Shown in pieces: positions 1 through 5,803 of a stretch of DNA of 8,963 bases. Both the position numbers and the translations under genes were made by a program. The notes beneath the pieces were generated by a model. That model did no database searches and had not been told where the DNA came from. It saw only the letters and a program-made list of their open reading frames with translations. Source of the stretch: Thermoplasmata archaeon (GTDB lineage Archaea > Thermoplasmatota > Thermoplasmata > Thermoplasmatales > Thermoplasmataceae); NCBI GenBank assembly GCA_021806345.1, contig JAJZXP010000265.1:1-8963 (forward strand). The letters are read 5' to 3'. The number at the start of each line of letters is the position of its first letter. Position 1 is the first letter of the stretch.

Positions 1-93
1 AGCGTTGAACCAATTTTGACTTTTATAGGTACGCGGGGAGAGGGATTTGCCTTAATGGATGCGTATTTCTCTGTAAATGTTACAAAGTTTTGA
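1..93 (+). CDS. C-terminal end of an unknown protein (partial, probably frameshifted)
   Basis: The first reading frame is open from the window edge to TGA at 91-93 and gives 30 residues with a strand-like end (DAYFSVNVTKF). Its start lies outside the window. At the stop the DNA reads AAG TTT TGA. If one of the four T residues is skipped, translation continues as KFEIERSEKR into the 53-aa ORF at 77-238, and the join reads like one continuous protein. I infer that this segment and the next ORF were, or still are, a single gene. I do not recognise the family. An ATG at 55 with a purine-rich GGGAGAGG before it could be an internal start, but it would yield only 12 residues in this frame. Confidence 0.4.
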   Translation, partial: SVEPILTFIGTRGEGFALMDAYFSVNVTKF

Positions 94-238
94 AATAGAA
101 AGGTCCGAGAAGAGGATATATCAGGCAGAACTGGTTCCGAAAGAAGTTCTGCAGATACTGATAAATAAGTACAGGAACAGATGGCCACTTAGAGAAAACC
201 CGAGAAGTCTGGGCAAGCTGCTGGAGGTGCTTGAGTGA
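77..238 (+). CDS. 53-aa ORF, probable 3' part of the preceding gene
   Basis: ATG at 77 opens a 53-residue ORF ending in TGA at 236-238. It is charged and helical in character (PKEVLQILINKYRNRW, then LGKLLEVLE), which would suit a small winged-helix or helical tail, but no family is recognised. No Shine-Dalgarno site precedes this ATG, which argues that it is not the native start and that the frame is entered from the upstream ORF through a +1 shift at TTT-TGA (88-93). Its end overlaps the GTG of the next gene by four bases (GTGA), and a perfect GGAGGTG for that gene lies inside it at 223-229. That coupling supports this frame being translated. It is a short but probably real coding segment of unknown role. 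Confidence 0.55.
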   Translation: MLQSFEIERSEKRIYQAELVPKEVLQILINKYRNRWPLRENPRSLGKLLEVLE

Positions 239-573
239 ACAATTACACTGGCACCCTTATGAATGCAATGGAGAACTTACTATACAGGGATAGGGGCAGA
301 GATAGCCTTAAATCGACTGATTTTGATGTTTTGAGGATCTTCTCAGGAGATGAAGAGGCGGCAATTAAGGGATTAAAGGATTTACACCTTAAACATCGGG
401 ATAAATCTGTCCTGATACATAATGGGAATAGCTTGGAGCTTAAGACGTTCGATCTTTTCAAGGACCCAGACCAGGAGAACCAGAAAATCAATTTCAAGAA
501 GAATCGGAGATGGAAGGATGGCAAGTTCCCTCAAGGAAGACCATACAGGAGGGATAACTCATGGAAGAGATAA
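235..573 (+). CDS. 112-aa hypothetical protein with strongly basic C-terminus
   Basis: The GTG start at 235 is fixed by GGAGGTG at 223-229 with a 5-base spacer and by the GTGA overlap with the previous stop. The first ~75 residues are of mixed charge and probably globular (DVLRIF, AAIKGLKDLHLKH). From about residue 80 the protein becomes Lys/Arg/Asn rich (FKKNRRWKDG, RPYRRDNSWKR) and looks disordered and able to bind nucleic acid. No family was recognised. The gene overlaps the GINS-like gene by 13 bases, so the two are probably translated from one mRNA. A nucleic-acid-associated role next to a replication-like protein is an inference from charge and context only. Confidence 0.7.
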   Translation: MNNYTGTLMNAMENLLYRDRGRDSLKSTDFDVLRIFSGDEEAAIKGLKDLHLKHRDKSVLIHNGNSLELKTFDLFKDPDQENQKINFKKNRRWKDGKFPQGRPYRRDNSWKR

Positions 574-956
574 GAGTCCTTACCAGAGACAACTTTCAAT
601 CAAAGATTGATGAGCTCTTCAGGATGGAGATCAAGTCAAAGAAGCTTCACAAGCTCCCTGTTGGATTTTATGATTCCCTGAAAAAAGAGATGCAATCGTA
701 CGTCCTTGAAATGCAGAATGCCCTTGACAGAAAGGACATAGAAGCTTACATAAGCCTTAAGGAACAGAAATCAGAATTCGAGAAGAATTTCAGGATGTTC
801 TTCCAGAGAAGGTGGGAGAAGATAGCATCACTGGCACAGTACGACATTGACCAGGATCTCCTGATGGTGCTCAGCAGCTATGAAAAGGCAGCTGCCCTTG
901 AATTCAAGACTGTCTACAATAAATTCTATGGCCAGTTTGTTGGAGGTGAACAGTGA
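561..956 (+). CDS. GINS A-domain-like protein (possible replication factor)
   Basis: This 131-aa, mostly helical protein resembles the A domain of archaeal GINS (Gins51/Gins15 type) by eye. It has an LPVGFY segment at residues 32-37, where GINS proteins carry L-P-x-x-F-Y, followed by a long helix. A second helical region ends in FFQRRWEKIASLA (80-92), like the R-x-x-K-I-x-x-LA signature, and two further helices follow. GINS binds MCM helicase in the archaeal CMG-like replicative complex. The usual small beta-rich B domain is not evident, and the protein is shorter than Gins51 (about 170-200 aa in the family). GGAGGGAT at 548-555, 5 bases before the ATG, supports the start. It overlaps the upstream basic-tail gene by 13 bases and sits just ahead of a near-perfect ribosome site for the next ORF. 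A different helical coiled-coil protein is the main alternative. Confidence 0.5.
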   Translation: MEEIRVLTRDNFQSKIDELFRMEIKSKKLHKLPVGFYDSLKKEMQSYVLEMQNALDRKDIEAYISLKEQKSEFEKNFRMFFQRRWEKIASLAQYDIDQDLLMVLSSYEKAAALEFKTVYNKFYGQFVGGEQ

Positions 957-1198
957 TGTATGTCTCTGTTGGAACTACAATTATGAGAGAAGATTTCCAT
1001 ATATATGAAAAGGCACTTTCCAGAAGTGGCATTCCATATATACAAAAAATTCTCTTAAATTTGAAGGATTTGAGACAAAACACAAAAGTAGATTATATAT
1101 ATAATTTACATAATCTTTTGTTATTATATTATATTACAATACTATTTTTTAATTTTTTATTGCTACAATTTAAATCAAAAAAGGAGATGATTCAATGA
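956..1198 (+). CDS. 80-aa ORF running into AT-rich DNA (doubtful or truncated gene)
   Basis: A perfect GGAGGTGA at 942-949 sits 6 bases before ATG 956 (or 3 before GTG 953), so a gene clearly once started here. The first ~30 residues look ordinary (MYVSVGTTIMREDFHIYEKA). From about base 1040 the DNA becomes extremely AT-rich and the translation turns into Leu/Ile/Tyr/Phe runs (residues ~50-72) that could be read as a membrane helix. The same stretch contains TATA-like sequences and the ribosome site of the next gene. The stop overlaps the next ATG as ATGA, which favours true coupling. Either this is a small membrane protein, or an original gene was cut off and its frame continues by chance through a promoter region. 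I cannot decide between these. Confidence 0.4.
   Translation: MYVSVGTTIMREDFHIYEKALSRSGIPYIQKILLNLKDLRQNTKVDYIYNLHNLLLLYYITILFFNFLLLQFKSKKEMIQ
1089..1135 (+). promoter_or_regulatory. AT-rich region with TATA-like boxes upstream of the 244-aa gene
   Basis: Two TATA-like stretches stand out, TTATATATATAAT near 1092-1104 and TTATTATATTATATTA at 1121-1136, within about 130 bases of very AT-rich DNA. They lie 60-100 bases before ATG 1195, which would leave a leader carrying GGAGATGA at 1183-1190. This fits an archaeal promoter for the 244-aa gene, but low-complexity AT DNA produces such matches easily. Confidence 0.35.
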
Positions 1199-1929
1199 AA
1201 ACAAATCCAGGAAAGATATATGGAGATAAATCATTCACTGTATCCTCTTACAGGATACTCACAGAACTGCATGATGAAGCCGTAAGGTATGGTATACCTC
1301 TGTCAGAAACACTTACTGAAGCTCTCATTGCCAAAATCCGTGCAAGAGGAGGTTCAGGTATCGAGGCTATGCGACTCCAGCTTCAAAAGAAGATGGAAGA
1401 GTTTGAGCTTCTTAAGAATACAATAAGGGACATCCAGAACAACATAGAACAGGAAGAGGAGAGATTAAGAAAGGTATATGACGCAAGGGAGATCGATCTT
1501 ACACTGAGACTTGGTCCGGCATATGTCCTGAGAGAAATCTGCAGGCATACAACCTTCACAATAATGCCCAGGATAAACAGGATCTCTCTTGATCAACTGG
1601 AACCGGGAATGAAGATTGTTGAAAGGAAGGAGAACTATGTCCTGGTTGAGACCGATGAAAAACACATTCTTCCCGATCCCGAGGGATTTCTGAGGAAAAT
1701 AAACAGCAACTTTGATCTTGAAATGTTGAGCAATGACATAATGAATAACTCTCTCTTCCTCGGATATCTTGAAGATTTTAAGCTGAGGTATAAGGTCGGG
1801 GACTGGAAGGCCTATATACAGGAAAGACACGCTGAGATCAGGAAAAATGTTGTTGAGGAATTGAATGGAAGCTGTTTTGAAGAAAATTCAAGGAATATAC
1901 AGACTACATCTTTTCTCTGGACCCCTTAG
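1195..1929 (+). CDS. 244-aa protein with possible RHH-like N-terminus and coiled coil
   Basis: The start is supported by GGAGATGA at 1183-1190, 4 bases before the ATG. Residues ~11-48 (SFTVSSYRILTEL, then GIPLSETLTEALIAKI) have the strand-helix-turn-helix layout of ribbon-helix-helix DNA-binding proteins, though the match is loose. Residues ~55-95 form a clear charged coiled coil (LQKKMEEFELL, EQEEERLRKV). The central and C-terminal parts are globular and include a strand-rich segment near GMKIVERKENYVLVETDEKH. The last ~25 residues lose the earlier charged-helix pattern and might be altered sequence at a junction. A dimeric DNA-binding or partition-type protein would be a reasonable guess, but no family was recognised. 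Confidence 0.7.
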   Translation: MKTNPGKIYGDKSFTVSSYRILTELHDEAVRYGIPLSETLTEALIAKIRARGGSGIEAMRLQLQKKMEEFELLKNTIRDIQNNIEQEEERLRKVYDAREIDLTLRLGPAYVLREICRHTTFTIMPRINRISLDQLEPGMKIVERKENYVLVETDEKHILPDPEGFLRKINSNFDLEMLSNDIMNNSLFLGYLEDFKLRYKVGDWKAYIQERHAEIRKNVVEELNGSCFEENSRNIQTTSFLWTP

Positions 1930-1970
1930 TGATACGATTTAAGGCGTGTCTTGGAAAACTCAATAACTTC

Positions 1971-1987
1971 TTAACATTAATGGTTAA
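1971..1987. repeat. Imperfect palindrome between the left block and AbrB gene
   Basis: TTAAC-ATTAATG-GTTAA has 5-base arms and an ATTAAT palindromic core. It lies in the 126-base gap between the 244-aa gene and the AbrB gene. It might be an operator, for instance for the AbrB protein, but AT-rich palindromes of this size are common by chance. Confidence 0.25.
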
Positions 1988-2025
1988 CAATGCTTAAGGT
2001 AAACTGAGGTGTGAGGTGCCCCAAA

Positions 2026-2037
2026 ATTTAACATATC
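2026..2037 (+). promoter_or_regulatory. TATA-like box of the AbrB gene (leaderless spacing)
   Basis: ATTTAACATATC is centred about 25 bases before ATG 2056 and is preceded by an A-rich stretch that could serve as the BRE. No ribosome site lies in front of the ATG (the preceding bases are pyrimidine-rich CCTATTCCCCTTCCA). This spacing would start transcription at or next to the ATG, giving a leaderless mRNA of the kind common in Thermoplasmata and many other archaea. Confidence 0.35.
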
Positions 2038-2055
2038 CCGCCTATTCCCCTTCCA

Positions 2056-2217
2056 ATGTCAAGCAAACTCATAGCAGTAACAAGAACATCTCGCAAAGAA
2101 TCATCCTTCAGGATAACACTACCTAAAGAAGTTGCAGAAAAATTGAAAGCGTCGGAGTCGGATCATATTGGCTTTTATGAAGTAGACGGAGAGATTGTAA
2201 TTAGAAAGATCGATTAA
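2056..2217 (+). CDS. AbrB/MazE-type (SpoVT-AbrB domain) DNA-binding protein
   Basis: This 53-aa protein matches the archaeal swapped-hairpin AbrB pattern along its whole length. It has a basic start with a conserved S-R-K-x-S-S-F-R-I-T-L-P-K-E-V run (residues 12-26), a helix EVAEKL, an acidic turn, then GFYEVDGEIVIRKI as the final two strands. Such proteins dimerise and bind DNA as transcription regulators or as antitoxins. The canonical glycines of this turn are partly replaced (KASESDHIGFY), but the fold signature is intact. The gene has no Shine-Dalgarno site and is probably leaderless. It is followed at once by a decayed gene that likely was its operon partner. Whether it acts as an antitoxin or autoregulator cannot be told, because the partner is not recognisable. 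Confidence 0.85.
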   Translation: MSSKLIAVTRTSRKESSFRITLPKEVAEKLKASESDHIGFYEVDGEIVIRKID

Positions 2218-2220
2218 TAA

Positions 2221-3077
2221 ATTGTACCTGTAAATATATCCTATCACATCAGCGGCCTAACATTTCAGTAAGGATAAGCACCAGATACAACAATGTACTT
2301 TTTCCATTAGACTTACGGCAGTTTGCGACTGAGCTAGTTAAAAACGGGTATATACTTGATGCCCCAGCGTTGCTGGAGCAGATGCCACTCAGCCAAATGC
2401 TTTTATAGGCAGTAGATTTAATCCCTCTGCCAAAAAAGGGAATACAGTTATTGATATAGATACTTCCCATCAACATATTGGGATTAAAGATGTAGACACT
2501 AGCATGATTATTGCTCGGCAGAAAGAATTAAATGATATCCTGAAGAAGATTCCTATAGGCGGTAAATTGTTCAGGATATGGTTCACAGAATATCAGATTA
2601 GGTTTAAAATCAGAGTGAAAGAAAACGCATGGAAACTAGTGAGTAAGAAATTTGAAATCGGAAATATGAACAATGTTCTAAAAGAATTCGTTGGGAATGA
2701 GGTGGGAGTTACCCAAATAAAAGTCTCTTTGTCTCCAATAAAACCAGGTAGCTCAAATTACTTTGAATTCATTTTAACACCTACTATGGTAGATTACCAC
2801 CTCCTTGACTTCGTGATTTTATTCCGGAACAGTAATCAGGAGAAAGTTATGGACAAAGCGTTGCGAATAGATTAGTACTTAGATCGGCTCATTAAATGGG
2901 TAGAGGATGATACTCAGAATATATGGGCTGAAATGATACGTTACTTCAATTTGAATGTAACTTTGACGGTAAAACGCCATTAGTTATCTCAATTTACTAA
3001 CTAATTTTTTCAAATTCTGGTTTAAGCAGCGTCAAGCAGAAGAATCTAAAAGCAACGACAAGACGGTACATTCGTAA
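2221..3077 (+). pseudogene. Decayed gene of unknown function downstream of AbrB
   Basis: Protein-like sequence continues across several frames. After the AbrB stops, one frame gives VPVNISYHISGLTF with no ATG or GTG (ATT at 2221). It shifts near 2262 to SVRISTRYNNVLFPLDLRQF, then stops at 2406-2408. It shifts again near 2391-2397 to PNAFIGSRFNPSAKKGNTVI. That frame is open through the intact 123-codon ORF (2504-2875, KKIPIGGKLF to KALRID), meets TAG at 2873-2875, and continues in frame for 35 more codons (LDRLIKWVEDDTQNIWAEM) to TAG 2981. Further in-register pieces follow: NFDGKTPLVISIY in another frame to 2998-3000, and FFKFWFKQRQAEESKSND in a third, ending at 3075-3077. Several independent lesions and no good start point to a real pseudogene, not a single sequencing error. 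The intact protein would have been about 270-280 aa with mixed alpha/beta character. The family is not recognised. The 123-aa ORF could still be expressed, but it has no ribosome site. Confidence 0.65.
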
Positions 3078-3121
3078 ATTACATAAAGTAAATAATAATT
3101 AAAGCATTGTAAGAATGAAAG

Positions 3122-3559
3122 GTGAATGTTTTGGCATTAAAAAGTAGACAATGGTTCCAGGATAAATGTCATAACGAGGTTAGGTATGACAGATCCCTTG
3201 CTGATTTGGCGAATAGGGCTATGGAGTTAGGCCCAGGAAATGTGGATAATACGACTGGCCATATACTGCAAGCGGTTGGTGCAGTTCAAGAGTTTTTTGA
3301 AGCGCATCCAGAACATTTAAAACCAGTTCAAGGATCAGATCCCAAAATCCCGTTTGCTCTTCAAGGGCAGATTTTGGAAGATTGGTTGGAATTCTTTGCA
3401 CCGCGGCATGGTAAATATGGGAGAGGAGAATTTGGGTACAACTGGGACACCCTTAGGAATATACTTACGAGGAAGTACGGCGGTAAAACTACGGGTGGTG
3501 GAGGAGGAGATAATGAATTTGAGATAGCTTTCCGATTGATTGCTAGTTTCTTGGACTAG
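3122..3559 (+). CDS. 145-aa hypothetical protein convergent with res
   Basis: The frame is open from GTG 3122, but AAAGGTGA at 3118-3125 would serve TTG 3131 (MALKSRQWFQ) with a 5-base spacer, so the native start may be that TTG, giving 142 aa. The protein is soluble-looking. It has a helical first half (SLADLANRAMELG, HILQAVGAVQEFFEAH) and an aromatic, glycine-rich second half (WLEFFAPRHGKYGRGEFGYNW). A GGGGG loop near residue 127 precedes the final helix FEIAFRLIASFLD. No catalytic motif or known family is evident. It lies between the decayed AbrB partner and the type III system and faces res with a 33-base gap. It may be island cargo or an accessory to phage defence, but only location suggests this. 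Confidence 0.7.
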   Translation: MNVLALKSRQWFQDKCHNEVRYDRSLADLANRAMELGPGNVDNTTGHILQAVGAVQEFFEAHPEHLKPVQGSDPKIPFALQGQILEDWLEFFAPRHGKYGRGEFGYNWDTLRNILTRKYGGKTTGGGGGDNEFEIAFRLIASFLD

Positions 3560-3580
3560 CAAAATAAAGAGTAAAGAACA
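3540..3580 (-). terminator. Convergent intergenic hairpin and T-rich tract
   Basis: A 7-base stem TTGCTAG/CTAGCAA (3540-3546 and 3556-3562, 9-base loop) covers the stop codon of the 145-aa gene. Read on the minus strand after res, the DNA is T-rich from 3578 down to 3561 (TCTTTACTCTTTATTTTG). T-rich tracts are the known signal for archaeal transcription termination, so this is a plausible terminator for the mod-res operon. For the plus-strand gene the hairpin is followed by A residues, which fits a terminator less well. Confidence 0.4.
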
Positions 3581-3592
3581 GTTTAAAGGATG

Positions 3593-5803
3593 TTATAAAT
3601 TAAAAGGTTTCCAGTTTCCAATATTCTTAAAGTCATCAGTGTACGTGTCATTCTGATTGATTCGCCACGATGAATATTTGGTGTCACTCGGTATTACTAT
3701 TCCTCCTTTAATATTTTTTCCGTTTCTATTCTCCATTTTTATATATGCCTGGAGCGCTTCCGCTTTTGCCTTTGCGTGTTCAATCGTTGCGGTACCTCCA
3801 TATTTAGTATCATAAAGACCGATGCTACCATCGATAAACTTCACGATAAAATCCACATAAAATGCTGATTTATCTCCTTCCTCATTCTCGTATTTAACTG
3901 CAAAATACTTGGGCTCATTCTCTCTATTTTTGAACCACCATAATATAGTATTATCTTTTCTATCCAGAAATTTCATGAATTCAATTTCTGTCTTGCTTGC
4001 CTCAATGTATCTGTAAAAAGGCTGCATAATCGATTTACGCGAAGAAAAAACTATGTACTTCTCATTGTAAAATACGAACTCAGGTATCTCCCACGCAGAA
4101 TTTACACTGATTTTTCTCTCCCTATTGAGTTTTTTCACCACTTCTGTTTCATAAACTTCTTTGCTTCTGAAGATCGCTTCCTCGAAGAGGGCAATATTAT
4201 CAGATCCAAGTGTAATGATTTGTGCTTGTTCACTATATTTATCAACTCCGAAATTGTCTTTCATAAATGAATAGATAGAACTCTTTATTCTATCACTTGA
4301 ATCTGCTGGAGCATACGGTGTGCAACTTCTCCATACAAATAGGTCAAATTTTCTGTTAATTTCTTCTGGTGTGGATGCTATCGGAATGGTTCCCCGGCTC
4401 TCTATCTCTCCAATCTGATCAACGTTTCTTATTTTACCATCTGCTATGACGAAATCTGTTATTTTTGTAGGCGATAAATTTATCCTCTTCTTTAGATCGA
4501 GTGATACTACAACCTTTTGGAATATCTTCAAAAATTCACCAGATAGCCTAGTTCTCTCACGCATTCTCTCAAAAGAAGCTGAACGCAGGCATATATTCTG
4601 ATATCTGCTGTTGGCTCTCTTCGACTCATTTGTAGAAATGTAATCCTTAAACTCGTCGCCCTCTATAATGACATTACTTAGGTTTGTAAAGACGTATGCC
4701 TTGTTCAATACATCGTGTTTATAGTATTTAAATTCAGGCATTCGCATTATCCTTCCAACTGTTTGAATTGTAAAAGTAAAGCTCCTTAATTCCCTGAATA
4801 TGACAAGAATATATGCTCTAGGGCAATCCCATCCCAAAGCAATTGCCTGTTTAAATATGAGAACCTCGACATCATTATCTGGTTTTTCGATTTCATTTAG
4901 GGAAGGAGATTTATCTTCGGCCAACCATATGGCCAATCTACCATTACTTTCACTAACTTCAAATCTTCGATCGAGAAGCTTTATTACATCCTCTTTTTTT
5001 TCGTCAAGATCACTTTTTTTATCCGGTAGCTGTAAGAGGACGAGGGGGTTGATATTACTCCCTTCAGACTTAAAAGCATTTAGAAGCATTTTTCTGGTTT
5101 GAAGAGCTTGATCAATTATCAATTCATCGGAACTTTCAGCGCCAACCTTCAGATCCATAAAACCTGGATTAACAGCTATTTCAGATTTGATCATCTGTTC
5201 CGCTTTAACATCAGATAGCTTGACTTCTACGTATTCATTAAAAATCTTTTGCACTGGAGTAGCGGAGACCTCTAAGGTCAAATCTGGTGCTATAACGCTA
5301 ATTAGTTCTCTGGATCTTTCAGCATTTGCTGTGTGATGACTTTCGTCTATAATGAGAATTATTTTACGTTTTTCGGCCTTAGTTCTGGCAATCACGCTAT
5401 TTAGGTTATTGTCCTGCTCGTTTTCCCTGACAAGAATATTTATGTCCTTTTTGTTGATACTTTCCCAGTTTATGAATAAAATCTCATTTTTGCTTATTTG
5501 TCTTTCCTGAAGGTCATTGAAATAACTACAGGTAAGAAGTTTGTTGTTGTTCAAATACTCCTCCAATTTCTCTTTACTTTGTTCATGAAGGGACCTTACC
5601 GATACCCATACAAAAGACAAGTCCTGCCTTACTTCTATGTCGTTTATAATTCGTATGATGGTTTCGGATACCATGAGGGTTTTTCCACTGCCTGTAGGGG
5701 CTTTAAACGAGACAACATATTGCCCTTCATATTCCAGTAAACGCTTCAATTTCTTAGACAATTCCTCTATCGCTTTCTCCTGATAGTTCATTAATGATAT
5801 CAT
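3593..5803 (-). CDS. res: Type III restriction enzyme Res subunit (SF2 helicase-nuclease)
   Basis: This 736-aa protein is the motor and nuclease of a type III restriction-modification system. It hydrolyses ATP and, in complex with Mod, cleaves DNA with unmethylated sites. Visible SF2 motifs in order are Walker A APTGSGKT (35-42), DESHH (153-157), SATP (180-183), ALGWDCPRA (322-330) and QTVGRIMRMP (347-356). The C-terminal nuclease domain (about 600-700) shows FYVDFIVKF, then YDTKYGG, a PD-(D/E)xK variant with D651, D665 and K667 and with V in place of the usual P. The length is below that of the classic ~900-1000 aa EcoP1I/EcoP15I Res, and no lesions are seen. The start ATG overlaps the mod stop (ATGA), so translation is coupled to mod. 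A second ATG lies at codon 5. The gene is complete and probably active. Confidence 0.93.
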   Translation of the reverse strand: MISLMNYQEKAIEELSKKLKRLLEYEGQYVVSFKAPTGSGKTLMVSETIIRIINDIEVRQDLSFVWVSVRSLHEQSKEKLEEYLNNNKLLTCSYFNDLQERQISKNEILFINWESINKKDINILVRENEQDNNLNSVIARTKAEKRKIILIIDESHHTANAERSRELISVIAPDLTLEVSATPVQKIFNEYVEVKLSDVKAEQMIKSEIAVNPGFMDLKVGAESSDELIIDQALQTRKMLLNAFKSEGSNINPLVLLQLPDKKSDLDEKKEDVIKLLDRRFEVSESNGRLAIWLAEDKSPSLNEIEKPDNDVEVLIFKQAIALGWDCPRAYILVIFRELRSFTFTIQTVGRIMRMPEFKYYKHDVLNKAYVFTNLSNVIIEGDEFKDYISTNESKRANSRYQNICLRSASFERMRERTRLSGEFLKIFQKVVVSLDLKKRINLSPTKITDFVIADGKIRNVDQIGEIESRGTIPIASTPEEINRKFDLFVWRSCTPYAPADSSDRIKSSIYSFMKDNFGVDKYSEQAQIITLGSDNIALFEEAIFRSKEVYETEVVKKLNRERKISVNSAWEIPEFVFYNEKYIVFSSRKSIMQPFYRYIEASKTEIEFMKFLDRKDNTILWWFKNRENEPKYFAVKYENEEGDKSAFYVDFIVKFIDGSIGLYDTKYGGTATIEHAKAKAEALQAYIKMENRNGKNIKGGIVIPSDTKYSSWRINQNDTYTDDFKNIGNWKPFNL

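Noticed and set aside
1130..1180. AT-rich stretch as a replication origin
   Set aside because: There are no iterated origin-recognition boxes or clustered repeats, only low-complexity AT DNA with TATA-like matches.
1465..1830. 121-aa open frame on the minus strand
   Set aside because: It lies wholly inside the 244-aa gene, has no ribosome site, and its translation is Cys/Pro-scattered without domain character. It is a shadow of the real gene.
1930..2050. Insertion-sequence end between the 244-aa gene and AbrB
   Set aside because: The bases look foreign to the flanking genes, but no matching inverted terminus, target duplication or transposase fragment was found in the window.
2249..2476. 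75-aa open frame on the minus strand
   Set aside because: It overlaps the plus-strand pseudogene, whose pieces read better as protein, and it lacks a ribosome site.
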